A stretch of DNA of 5,742 nucleotides. Source: Hyphomonadaceae bacterium. GTDB taxonomy: Bacteria; Pseudomonadota; Alphaproteobacteria; Caulobacterales; Aquidulcibacteraceae. This document shows positions 1 to 5,249 of this stretch, in pieces. The DNA lies in the NCBI GenBank assembly GCA_016791325.1, contig JAEUMU010000023.1, forward strand, positions 1 through 5,742. The letters run 5' to 3'. Within the stretch, counting starts at the first letter, position 1. Each line of letters opens with the position of its first letter. Position numbers and translations under genes: made by a program. The notes under the pieces were generated by a model. It searched no databases. It had not been told where the DNA came from and saw only the letters and a program-made list of their open reading frames with translations.

Positions 1-174
1 GGGTTGCGACGCTGCGCGGGAGAAGCGGCTCGCGCTGGGCGGTGCTTTCGCGCTGCAGTGGCGATCCTGCCGGCCGCATGAGATCCCGCGGGCCGGCCGG
101 GCCGCCCGGGAGGCGCGCGCCACTCCCCATCCCGCCTAGCGCGCCTTCCGGGTATGCCGCTACACTCCCGCATC
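1..174. other. Unassigned upstream region, possibly the 3' end of an upstream gene
   Basis: No gene can be assigned with confidence. Two plus-strand frames are open from the left edge: one ends at a TGA at 79-81 and the other at a TAG at 137-139. Both have GC-rich third positions, and neither short peptide matches a family I recognise. A very GC-rich stretch at about 84-110 contains nested palindromes (CCCGCGGG, GGCCGGCC, and CCGGGC/GCCCGG with a one-base loop). It has no following T-run, so it is not a convincing intrinsic terminator, although it would sit directly after the TGA at 79-81. The distal part probably holds the promoter of the next gene. Confidence 0.4.
161..166 (+). promoter_or_regulatory. 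Candidate -10 element for a leaderless transcript
   Basis: TACACT lies eight bases upstream of the ATG at 175, the distance at which a -10 box would place the transcription start on or next to the start codon. There is no Shine-Dalgarno sequence in front of that ATG, and no convincing -35 element is visible. Leaderless mRNAs are common in Caulobacter-like alphaproteobacteria. The call is an inference from spacing and the absent ribosome binding site. Confidence 0.4.
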
Positions 175-540
175 ATGCGCGTTTTCCACTTCGAGCATCG
201 CACAGCGCCGATGGCTTCGCGCGCTGTATTTCTGGGCCGCGTCGGGCGTAGCTTGCTCATCACCTCGGCGCTGGTGGCGATCGCGCTCGCCATGGGCATG
301 CTGGGCTATCGGCTCACCGAAGGCATGCGCTGGCTCGATGCGTTTGTGAACGCGGCCATGCTGCTGGGCGGCATGGGGCCGGTCGATACGCTGCACACCG
401 ATGCGGGCAAGCTTTTCGCCGGCGGCTATGCGTTGTTCTGCGGGCTTTTCATCATCATCGCTTCAGGCCTGCTGCTGGCGCCGATACTGCATCGCGTGCT
501 GCACGCCCTGCACGCCGAGGACGAAGCTCACCAGGAATAA
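175..540 (+). CDS. Small two-helix membrane protein resembling an ion-channel pore domain
   Basis: This 121-residue protein is probably in the inner membrane. It has a short, basic, cytosolic-looking N-terminus, a first hydrophobic helix at about residues 27-47, a loop that starts WLDAF and runs through a GGMGPVD motif at about 65-71, and a second helix at about 83-104. The tail is rich in His and acidic residues. This helix/re-entrant loop/helix plan resembles two-TM K+ channel pores, but GGMGPVD replaces the TVGYG-type filter, so K+ selectivity should not be assumed. Similar short proteins in proteobacteria are usually called hypothetical or ion-channel-like; I recognise the pattern but know of no assigned function. 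An in-frame ATG at 154 would add seven residues. I prefer the ATG at 175 because a -10-like TACACT lies just upstream of it and would fall inside the longer version. The 3' end overlaps the convergent oxygenase gene by 13 bp. Confidence 0.75.
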   Translation: MRVFHFEHRTAPMASRAVFLGRVGRSLLITSALVAIALAMGMLGYRLTEGMRWLDAFVNAAMLLGGMGPVDTLHTDAGKLFAGGYALFCGLFIIIASGLLLAPILHRVLHALHAEDEAHQE

Positions 541-1133
541 TTGAAGCTCACGCTCACGCGCGCCTTCTTCGCGCCGTTCATCGGCACTTCATGGCGCACG
601 AAGCTCTCCCATAGCAGCGCCTCCCCCGCTTGCGGCGCCACATACACGAATGTGCGCTCGCTTTCCGGCGCGTCTTCGCGGCGCGGCGGCGCCGCCATCA
701 TCAGCGGATGGCGCGGATCCTCCAGTTTCAGCGCCGAAGCGCCAGCCGGCACATCCGCATAATACGTGCCGCTCAGCACCGAATGGGGATGAATGTGGCC
801 GGTATGCACGCCGCCGGGCTCAAGCACATTGATCCACAGAGAATCGAGCTTCAGCTTGCGCCCCGCCAGCTCCAGATGCAGCGCCTTGGCGAACGCAGCC
901 GCATGCTTATCCAGCCCCTGCTTCAACTGTGCGAGGATCGGATCGCGCTTCGGCAGATCGTTGAGCGAGGCATAGGAGGTGTAGCCGCGATAGCCGTGAT
1001 GCTTGCTCCAGCTCTTGCCGGCTTCATCTTCGGCCGCGATCGCACGGCATGCAGCGGCCACCTCGCGCGCGCTCACGCCCTCAACGGGCGCGCGATAGAG
1101 CTTCGTCACGAACAGGCTTGCGATCTCGGCCAT
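528..1133 (-). CDS. Putative 2OG-Fe(II) oxygenase, TIGR02466 family
   Basis: The 201-residue protein has the layout of the TIGR02466 / 2OG-FeII_Oxy_5 family: an N-terminal LFVTKLY-type strand, a helical middle part, then a C-terminal double-stranded beta-helix. Visible signatures are SLWINVLEPGG (about 98-108), the histidine cluster HIHPH (113-117) followed by LSGTYY, EDPR (138-141), RHEV (180-183) and RVSVSFN near the end. By analogy with the family, one histidine of the HIHPH cluster, D139 and H181 would form the iron triad, and R192 would bind the 2-oxoglutarate carboxylate. Substrates of this family are largely unknown; some relatives are described as prolyl-hydroxylase-like. The length is normal for the family and the gene looks intact. 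No Shine-Dalgarno sequence precedes the ATG, so translation may be leaderless or weakly initiated. The gene converges on the channel-like gene and shares its last 13 bp with it. Confidence 0.85.
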   Translation of the reverse strand: MAEIASLFVTKLYRAPVEGVSAREVAAACRAIAAEDEAGKSWSKHHGYRGYTSYASLNDLPKRDPILAQLKQGLDKHAAAFAKALHLELAGRKLKLDSLWINVLEPGGVHTGHIHPHSVLSGTYYADVPAGASALKLEDPRHPLMMAAPPRREDAPESERTFVYVAPQAGEALLWESFVRHEVPMNGAKKARVSVSFNYSW

Positions 1134-1180
1134 GGCCGCTGCTTAGAACGCGCCTGCGCGCCGCTGCAATTGCTTACCCG

Positions 1181-1216
1181 CAAAAAGAAGCGCCCCCGTT
1201 TTGAAGCGGGGGCGCT
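1181..1216 (-). terminator. Rho-independent terminator of the small secreted protein gene
   Basis: A perfect 10-bp inverted repeat (AGCGCCCCCG at 1189-1198 and its complement at 1207-1216) encloses an 8-base loop. Read on the minus strand, the stem is followed at once by TTCTTTTTG, an almost uninterrupted U-tract. The U-tract lies on the side expected for transcription from the minus-strand gene ending at 1270. It would also insulate the oxygenase gene, which starts on the same strand at 1133. This is the only convincing intrinsic terminator in the window. Confidence 0.9.
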
Positions 1217-1269
1217 CAGGCAGGGTGCGCGGGCGGGCGGGAGGCGCCGCCCGCGCGGGGCAATGGGCG

Positions 1270-1590
1270 TTAGCGCGCCGCCGTCGCTGTCAGCAGCGCC
1301 GGCGTGATCGCCGCGACTGTCAGCTCGCCGGCGCGGGCGCGCGTCACATCGCACACCACGTTGGTCAGCTGGCCGTCGCGCCAGACGTCGAAATGGGTGC
1401 GCACGATGCGCGGGCGCACCCGCACATGGTCGAAGCGCACCTGGTCAGCGTCGAGGCCCGCCTGCGACGCGATTTCGCCGCGGCAGAGCTGGATAGCCGC
1501 CGTCCGGTCCGCTGCGTCATCGGCCGCCGCAACACCGGGGACGAGCAGAAAAGCGCCCAAAGCCAGGGCCGAGATCATGAATTCACGCAT
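1270..1590 (-). CDS. Small secreted/periplasmic protein of unknown function, divergent from tetR
   Basis: This 106-residue protein begins with a typical Sec signal peptide: a charged start (MREF), a hydrophobic core at about 5-19, and an AAA site around 21-23 followed by DD. The mature part is about 83 residues and looks like a small alpha+beta domain. It has exactly two cysteines, C36 in LCRGEI and C80 in NVVCDV, which could form a disulfide after export. I do not recognise a named domain. A start further upstream at 1623 would place 11 polar residues before the signal sequence. The ATG at 1590 is preferred because GGAGGG lies four bases ahead of it on the minus strand. The gene is divergent from the TetR regulator, with twin operator-like palindromes between them, and ends in a strong terminator. 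It is therefore a single-gene unit and the obvious candidate target of the regulator. Confidence 0.8.
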   Translation of the reverse strand: MREFMISALALGAFLLVPGVAAADDAADRTAAIQLCRGEIASQAGLDADQVRFDHVRVRPRIVRTHFDVWRDGQLTNVVCDVTRARAGELTVAAITPALLTATAAR

Positions 1591-1628
1591 TTTTCCCTCC
1601 GGGGAGTGAGGATCCCGGCCCAAATATG

Positions 1629-1667
1629 ATGACCGGTCTATTTATTGGGTATCACTAGACCGGTCGT
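1629..1667. promoter_or_regulatory. Twin GACCGGTC operator in the divergent promoter region
   Basis: Two perfect copies of the palindrome GACCGGTC (1631-1638 and 1658-1665) lie 27 bp apart centre to centre, between the divergent tetR and secreted-protein genes. With flanks they read ATGACCGGTCTA and TAGACCGGTCGT, which are inverted relative to each other with 11 of 12 bases matching. The core matches the TAGACCGGTCTA-type boxes known for TetR regulators such as NemR and the LmrA/QdoR group. A possible minus-strand -10 (CATATT, complement of 1623-1628) and a possible plus-strand -10 (CATACA, 1668-1673, with TTGGGT at 1645-1650 as -35) would each place one palindrome in its promoter spacer. This suggests repression of both genes. 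The palindromes are seen directly; the binding protein and promoters are inferred. Confidence 0.75.
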
Positions 1668-1690
1668 CATACAAGTGCTATTTTTTGCGC

Positions 1691-2272
1691 ATGGCCAAAG
1701 TTTCTTCCGCCCGCGAGAATCTGATCGAAGCTGCCGTGCAGCTGTTCGGCGAACGCGGCTATGAGGGGGTTGGCGTGGCTGAATTGCTGGCGCGCGCCGG
1801 CGCGCCGCGCGGTTCGCTCTATTTCCACTTTCCAGGCGGCAAGGAGCAGATCGGCGCGGAGGCCGTCGGCCGCGTCGGCGCCGAGGTCGGCGCGCGTTTG
1901 CGCGCGCTGCACAATAGCGGCGTCGATATCGACACGTTCATCGATCAGGTCTTCAAGGCCACCGCCAAGGAATCAAAGGAGCGTGGCTTTGTCGCCTCAT
2001 GCCCGATGGCGGCGGTCGCCTCCGGCTTCGGCTGCAACGACGTGCATTTGCGCGAAGCCGTGCGCAAAGCCTTCAGCGCCTGGGAAAGCGAAATCGCCGC
2101 CGCCATGGAGGCGCGCGGCATGACCAACAAGAATGCAGAATCGTTCGCCTCCGCCCTGCTCGCTTCGATGGAAGGCGCGTTCATCGTGTCCAAGGCGCAA
2201 GGGTCAGTCGCCCCGCACATCAACGCGGCGCGCGCCATGAAAGCGCTCGCCGCTTCGCTGCGCGCGAACTAA
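1691..2272 (+). CDS. TetR-family transcriptional repressor, LmrA/YxaF type
   Basis: A 193-residue dimeric DNA-binding regulator of normal TetR length. The N-terminal helix-turn-helix spans about residues 9-55 (LIEAAVQLFGERGYEG, then VAELLARAGAPRGSLYFHFPGGKEQ). The GAPRGSLYFHFPGGKE stretch is characteristic of the LmrA/YxaF (QdoR) subgroup. The C-terminal ligand domain carries the subgroup's SCPMAAVA motif (about 103-110) and the EGAFIVSKA helix near the end. Members of this group repress drug-efflux or oxygenase genes and release DNA on binding small aromatic or flavonoid-like ligands; the ligand here is unknown. An upstream in-frame TTG at 1685 is possible, but the ATG at 1691 is favoured. 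No Shine-Dalgarno sequence is visible. The gene probably represses itself and the divergent secreted-protein gene through the palindromes at 1631-1665. Its TAA interlocks with the stop of the convergent DUF1203 gene. Confidence 0.92.
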   Translation: MAKVSSARENLIEAAVQLFGERGYEGVGVAELLARAGAPRGSLYFHFPGGKEQIGAEAVGRVGAEVGARLRALHNSGVDIDTFIDQVFKATAKESKERGFVASCPMAAVASGFGCNDVHLREAVRKAFSAWESEIAAAMEARGMTNKNAESFASALLASMEGAFIVSKAQGSVAPHINAARAMKALAASLRAN

Positions 2273-2733
2273 GCGCGGGCGATGTGCGCGGCAAAGCAAC
2301 CGCGCCGCGCATAGTGGGCGTGGATGTAGGCCACGTCGGGCTCCCCCAGAAAGCGCTCAATCAGACGCCGCGCGTCCGCGCCCTCCGTGAGATCGGCCGC
2401 CACCATCATGTCGGCGCTGTCGTAGCCGCGCAGCGAAAGCGTGCGCCGCGCCAGCGCCGGCGGCACAACGCCAGACGCGTCGAAACGCGTGCGCCCCGCG
2501 CGCACAAAGATCGGTCCCCGCTGCTGATAAGGCGTTTCGGCGGGCTGGTGGGCAAAGCTCAGCAGCAGCACTGTTTCGCCTGGCTCCGCATCGTCCAGCG
2601 AAATCCTGCACGGGGCGCTGTGGGGGTGGGCCACCTGCACGCGCTGCGCCCCGCGCGCAGCAAGCGCTGTGTCCGACAGCGCGTGCAAATCCGCAAACCG
2701 ATTGTGGTCAAGGCCGATGATGCGAAAGGACAT
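2269..2733 (-). CDS. DUF1203 family protein
   Basis: This 154-residue soluble protein matches DUF1203 over its full length and at the family's usual size. Recognisable blocks are MSFRIIGLD at the start, PCRISLDDAEPGE (41-53), LLLSF (57-61), TPYQQRGPIFVRAG (67-80), LRGYD (101-105), and the C-terminal ARRGCFAAHIAR (142-153). The family has no established activity; the conserved PCR and GCF cysteines (C42, C146) are the most noticeable residues. A longer reading frame to 2820 exists. The start at 2733 is chosen because GGAG lies a few bases upstream on the minus strand and the family homology begins there. The stop codon TAG overlaps the TAA of the convergent tetR gene, giving a 4-bp overlap. 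The gene is divergent from the VOC gene, with 76 bp between the two starts. Confidence 0.88.
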   Translation of the reverse strand: MSFRIIGLDHNRFADLHALSDTALAARGAQRVQVAHPHSAPCRISLDDAEPGETVLLLSFAHQPAETPYQQRGPIFVRAGRTRFDASGVVPPALARRTLSLRGYDSADMMVAADLTEGADARRLIERFLGEPDVAYIHAHYARRGCFAAHIARA

Positions 2734-2809
2734 GATCTCTCCTACATCGCCACCATGCCCGCGCGCGCGCCGCGCCACTTGCCGTTTTCGGACCCGCCAC
2801 GGAACGCCC
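2734..2809. promoter_or_regulatory. Short divergent promoter region between the DUF1203 and VOC genes
   Basis: These 76 bp separate two divergent start codons and must hold both promoters unless transcription enters from elsewhere. A good ribosome binding site for the DUF1203 gene (AGGAGAG, minus strand, about 2736-2742) is visible. The VOC gene has only a weak GGAA about five bases before its ATG. A run of alternating C and G (2760-2770) sits in the middle. I cannot pick a convincing -35/-10 pair on either strand and see no operator-like palindrome. Confidence 0.4.
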
Positions 2810-3442
2810 ATGCGCCTCAATCAGATCACCGCCCCGGCTCACGATCTCGCCGCTTCGATCGCGTTTTACGAGCTGCTCGGGCTGCGCCTGATCGTGCGCA
2901 GCGATCATTACGCGCGCTTTGAGCTGCCCCAGGGCGAAGCCACGTTTTCGCTGCACCTCGTCGAAGGGCCGATCCCGCGTGCGAACGCGCCGCAGCTCTA
3001 CTTCGAATGCGAGGACGTCGATTTCCAAGTCCGCCGCCTGATGCATGCCGGCGTGGCGTTTGAACAAAGCCCCAAGGATCAGCCCTGGCTTTGGCGCGAG
3101 GCGTGGCTGCGCGATCCCGCCGGCAATGCGCTGTGCCTGTTTCATGCTGGCGAAGCGCGCCGCTACCCGCCGTGGCGCATCGACCGCCCCGCCGCCGGCG
3201 AGACGCTGCACCTAATCATTCGCGACGGGGGGCAGTGGGCCATCGCCAAACTCGAGGGCGACGATCCCGATCACTGGAAACGTCTGCAGCAGGAATACGC
3301 CGACTACAAAACCTCGCTCGGCCCCTACGATCTCTTTGCGTTGCTTGCATTCATGGAGCGCGAATGGCCCGACATCTTCCTCGCTCACAAGGACGCCATC
3401 AGCGCTTTCGCCAAAAGCGCTGAAACGCGTCTGGTGTTTTAG
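2810..3442 (+). CDS. VOC-superfamily (glyoxalase/dioxygenase-like) protein with C-terminal extension
   Basis: A 210-residue protein. Residues 1-125 form a typical VOC module of two beta-alpha-beta-beta-beta repeats: LNQITAPAHDLAASIAFYELLGLRL, then LYFECEDVDFQVRRLMHAG, and DPAGNALCLFHAGE. The PPWRI segment after it usually closes short VOC proteins of this type. Two positions that often bind metal look altered: Q5 where the first-strand histidine usually stands, and C where the glutamate of a GNxxEL motif usually stands. A classical glyoxalase I metal site therefore seems absent, and the protein could be a binding protein or use a different site. Residues from about 133 to 210 form an extra domain rich in Trp, Asp and aromatic residues; I do not recognise it. 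Codon use stays GC3-rich throughout, so it is coding. The ATG at 2810 is preferred over an upstream extension that would read across the promoter region. The stop overlaps the convergent gene by 4 bp. Confidence 0.8.
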   Translation: MRLNQITAPAHDLAASIAFYELLGLRLIVRSDHYARFELPQGEATFSLHLVEGPIPRANAPQLYFECEDVDFQVRRLMHAGVAFEQSPKDQPWLWREAWLRDPAGNALCLFHAGEARRYPPWRIDRPAAGETLHLIIRDGGQWAIAKLEGDDPDHWKRLQQEYADYKTSLGPYDLFALLAFMEREWPDIFLAHKDAISAFAKSAETRLVF

Positions 3443-3921
3443 AGATCGCCCGGCCCGAGTCCGTGCACCAGCGCTGCAAAGCCCACCGTGCCAATCAGCG
3501 CAAACAGGCCCAACAGCACAATCGCTCCAATCGCCAGCAATACAAGCGCGCCAATCCAGGCGATGCGTGAAAGCAGCAGCGCGGTGTCATCCTTTTCCTG
3601 CTGGGCTTGCGCGGCGCCCACCGCGCCCAGGATGAACGCCGCCACAGTCGGCAACACCGGAATAATGAAACCGAGCGCCAAGCACCCGACGGCAATCGCG
3701 CCCAGCACGAACGCGCCAGAATGGCGCCCAGCTCCCGCCGCGGCGCCCGGCACTACATAGATGGCGCGCGCTTCGCCGGCTTCATCGTTGAAATCGACGA
3801 CCTGGCCCGCAACCGGCACGCCGCCGGAGCGCCACTCGCTCAACGCAAACTCTCGCCTCTGGTCATCGGCTCCGAGCAATACGCCACGATCATCGTGCGC
3901 GCCCAGGATCGTTCCACGCAT
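3439..3921 (-). CDS. Membrane protein with N-terminal cold-shock-like OB domain
   Basis: This 160-residue protein has two parts. Residues 1-58 (MRGTILGAHDDRGVLLGADD, then FALSEW, VPVAGQVVDF and ARAIYVV) show the pattern of the small OB-fold, cold-shock-like domain found at the N-terminus of many proteobacterial membrane proteins, where it may bind nucleic acid or sense a ligand. After a Gly/Ala linker come hydrophobic segments at about 69-88, 90-106 (with prolines at 88 and 91) and 119-152, the last long enough for one or two helices. The region FIIPVLPTVAAFILGAVGAA followed by a charged linker and SRIAWIG resembles DUF4190-type proteins. The function is unknown. A clear GGAGAGG ribosome binding site precedes the ATG on the minus strand. 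The gene lies 47 bp downstream of the lipoprotein gene on the same strand, so cotranscription is plausible. Its TAA overlaps the stop of the convergent VOC gene. Confidence 0.75.
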   Translation of the reverse strand: MRGTILGAHDDRGVLLGADDQRREFALSEWRSGGVPVAGQVVDFNDEAGEARAIYVVPGAAAGAGRHSGAFVLGAIAVGCLALGFIIPVLPTVAAFILGAVGAAQAQQEKDDTALLLSRIAWIGALVLLAIGAIVLLGLFALIGTVGFAALVHGLGPGDL

Positions 3922-3968
3922 CGGCTTACCTCTCCGCCAATGTGGCGCGCTTTGCGCCGGAGCGAAAG

Positions 3969-5147
3969 CTATTCCGCGATCAGTCGCTGCGGCGCGCGAA
4001 TGGATTCCGGCGACTGATTGAGCGCCAGGATTTCAGCGATCAGCGAAAGCACGGAAGAAGAGCGATCACCCTCCGCAGCGCCATCACGGCATGGGCCTGC
4101 GCTAGCTTCCACGCCGCACGAGCGCCCGATTGCCGGCCCCGCCCGATACCGCGCGCCGCCATACACAACCTCCGCCGCATACATGCCGTGCGCGGAGGCG
4201 TGCTCGGGCAGCACGCGGAACAGCGGCACGCCGCGCCCGCCGCCGCGCAACCCCGCCGCCGCCACCGTCACCTGCGCTTCGATCGGTTGGCCCGCCCCCG
4301 CACGCATCGAACCAGCACGCAGCAACTCACCGACATAATAGATCATGTCGTCTAGCGAGCGCAGGCGCAGCCGCACCGTGCGATCTCCAACCACGAAGAT
4401 CGGATCGCACACCTCATGCTCACGCGGCGGCGCCGCACGCACCGGCGTAGCTGCGCCATACGCATCGATCAGCCCGCAGACAGACCGCCCGCGCTCGGCG
4501 TCATAGCCGCGCTGGCGGGGATGCTCGCTCGCCGCCGCCAGAAAGCCGCGCACCTCGCGCACGAACGCGCAGCCTTCCGTCTGCACGGCCTCAACGCAAT
4601 CATCGAAGATTGTATTGGCCTCATTTATGAAGGTGTAAGTGTGATTGTTGGCGTCTGTGCTTTCGATCGCCTCGACCATCATCAGCAACAGCAGATCGCG
4701 CGGCCAGCCGCTGCGCCAATAATGCGCGAAGGTTTCGGTGGAGGTGGATTCAAACGCCGTGCGCGCCAGCGTCGGCGCATCGAACGGCTGCACCGCATAG
4801 CCCGGGCGCGTTTGCTGTTCGCGCTCCGCGGCGATGCTGCCGATGCCGATCGGCGTCCCGCCGCCGCCCAGCGGCAAGCCGCCAATGCCCACGCCCTGCG
4901 AATAGGTCCATGAAGGGTTGTCGGAAATTCCGGTGGTGGCGAGGTAGTAGCGCGGCAGCCGATCGCGCGAGCGCAGGATGTTCAGCAGGATCTGACCGGA
5001 AACCGCCTGGGCGTAGGCTTCATTGAAGCTGGCCGCATCGTCGGCGATCTGGCGCGCCAGCGCGGCGCGGCGGTCAGGCGTACGTGGCGTACTCGCGCAG
5101 GAGGCGAGCGCCAACGCCCCCGCCAGCATCAACACCCAAGTCCTCAT
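3969..5147 (-). CDS. Uncharacterised lipoprotein
   Basis: A 392-residue protein with a lipoprotein signal peptide: MRTW, a hydrophobic core, and the lipobox LAS|C with the acylated cysteine at 17. The residue after it is Ala, not Asp, which favours the outer membrane. The mature part holds the conserved-looking block AYAQAVSGQILLNILRSRDRLPRYYL (about 45-69), a glycine-rich stretch GVGIGGLPLGGGG (85-97), TETFAHYWRSGWPRDLLLLMM (about 137-157), and a C-terminal SVLSLIAEILALNQSPESI. I have seen this pattern in unnamed proteobacterial lipoproteins, but I know of no function. Six further cysteines (184, 193, 224, 247, 344, 353) could form disulfides in the periplasm. The start at 5147 is supported by GAGGG at 5155-5159 on the minus strand; a longer frame to 5291 would overlap the divergent carbonic anhydrase gene and bury the signal peptide. 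The OB/membrane gene follows 47 bp downstream. Confidence 0.8.
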   Translation of the reverse strand: MRTWVLMLAGALALASCASTPRTPDRRAALARQIADDAASFNEAYAQAVSGQILLNILRSRDRLPRYYLATTGISDNPSWTYSQGVGIGGLPLGGGGTPIGIGSIAAEREQQTRPGYAVQPFDAPTLARTAFESTSTETFAHYWRSGWPRDLLLLMMVEAIESTDANNHTYTFINEANTIFDDCVEAVQTEGCAFVREVRGFLAAASEHPRQRGYDAERGRSVCGLIDAYGAATPVRAAPPREHEVCDPIFVVGDRTVRLRLRSLDDMIYYVGELLRAGSMRAGAGQPIEAQVTVAAAGLRGGGRGVPLFRVLPEHASAHGMYAAEVVYGGARYRAGPAIGRSCGVEASAGPCRDGAAEGDRSSSVLSLIAEILALNQSPESIRAPQRLIAE

Positions 5148-5171
5148 GGCGCATCCCTCGTCCAGGGCTGA

Positions 5172-5183
5172 GATTGCGCAATC
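5172..5183. promoter_or_regulatory. 12-bp perfect palindrome between lipoprotein and carbonic anhydrase genes
   Basis: GATTGCGCAATC is a perfect 12-bp dyad in the 102-bp divergent intergenic region (5148-5249). It lies 25 bp from the lipoprotein start codon and 67 bp from the carbonic anhydrase start codon. Its position and symmetry would suit an operator for a dimeric regulator, but no second copy is present and no regulator is encoded beside it. A chance palindrome cannot be excluded. No convincing promoter hexamers are visible in this gap. Confidence 0.3.
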
Positions 5184-5249
5184 GAACTCTGGCGCCAAGC
5201 CTCTTCTCCAGGGGTTGCGCTTTGGCGGCTCCGGCGCTTCAAGGGCGCG

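Noticed and set aside
84..110. GC-rich nested palindromes as an intrinsic terminator
   Set aside because: There is no T-run on either side, and overlapping GGCC/CCGG symmetry is expected in such GC-rich sequence; kept only as a remark in the upstream region.
630..1307. Long plus-strand open frame opposite the oxygenase gene
   Set aside because: Its translation is arginine/histidine-rich with no recognisable domain and lies antisense to a well-supported oxygenase family gene; GC-rich genes commonly leave such open antisense frames.
2760..2770. Alternating CG tract as a Z-DNA or regulatory element
   Set aside because: Eleven bases of alternation are unremarkable in DNA this GC-rich, and no other signal supports a role.
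1999..2922. 307-codon plus-strand open frame across the tetR 3' end, the DUF1203 gene and the VOC start
   Set aside because: It crosses three supported genes in the wrong frame, is extremely Arg/Ala-rich, and has no domain or ribosome binding site.
3944..3958. GGCGC/GCGCC hairpin between the lipoprotein and OB/membrane genes as a terminator
   Set aside because: The stem is only 5 bp and is not followed by a T-run on the minus strand, so it is not evidence against cotranscription.
4416..4913. Plus-strand open frame opposite the lipoprotein gene
   Set aside because: Low-complexity Arg/Ala-rich translation, antisense to a gene with a clear lipobox, ribosome binding site and coherent protein sequence.
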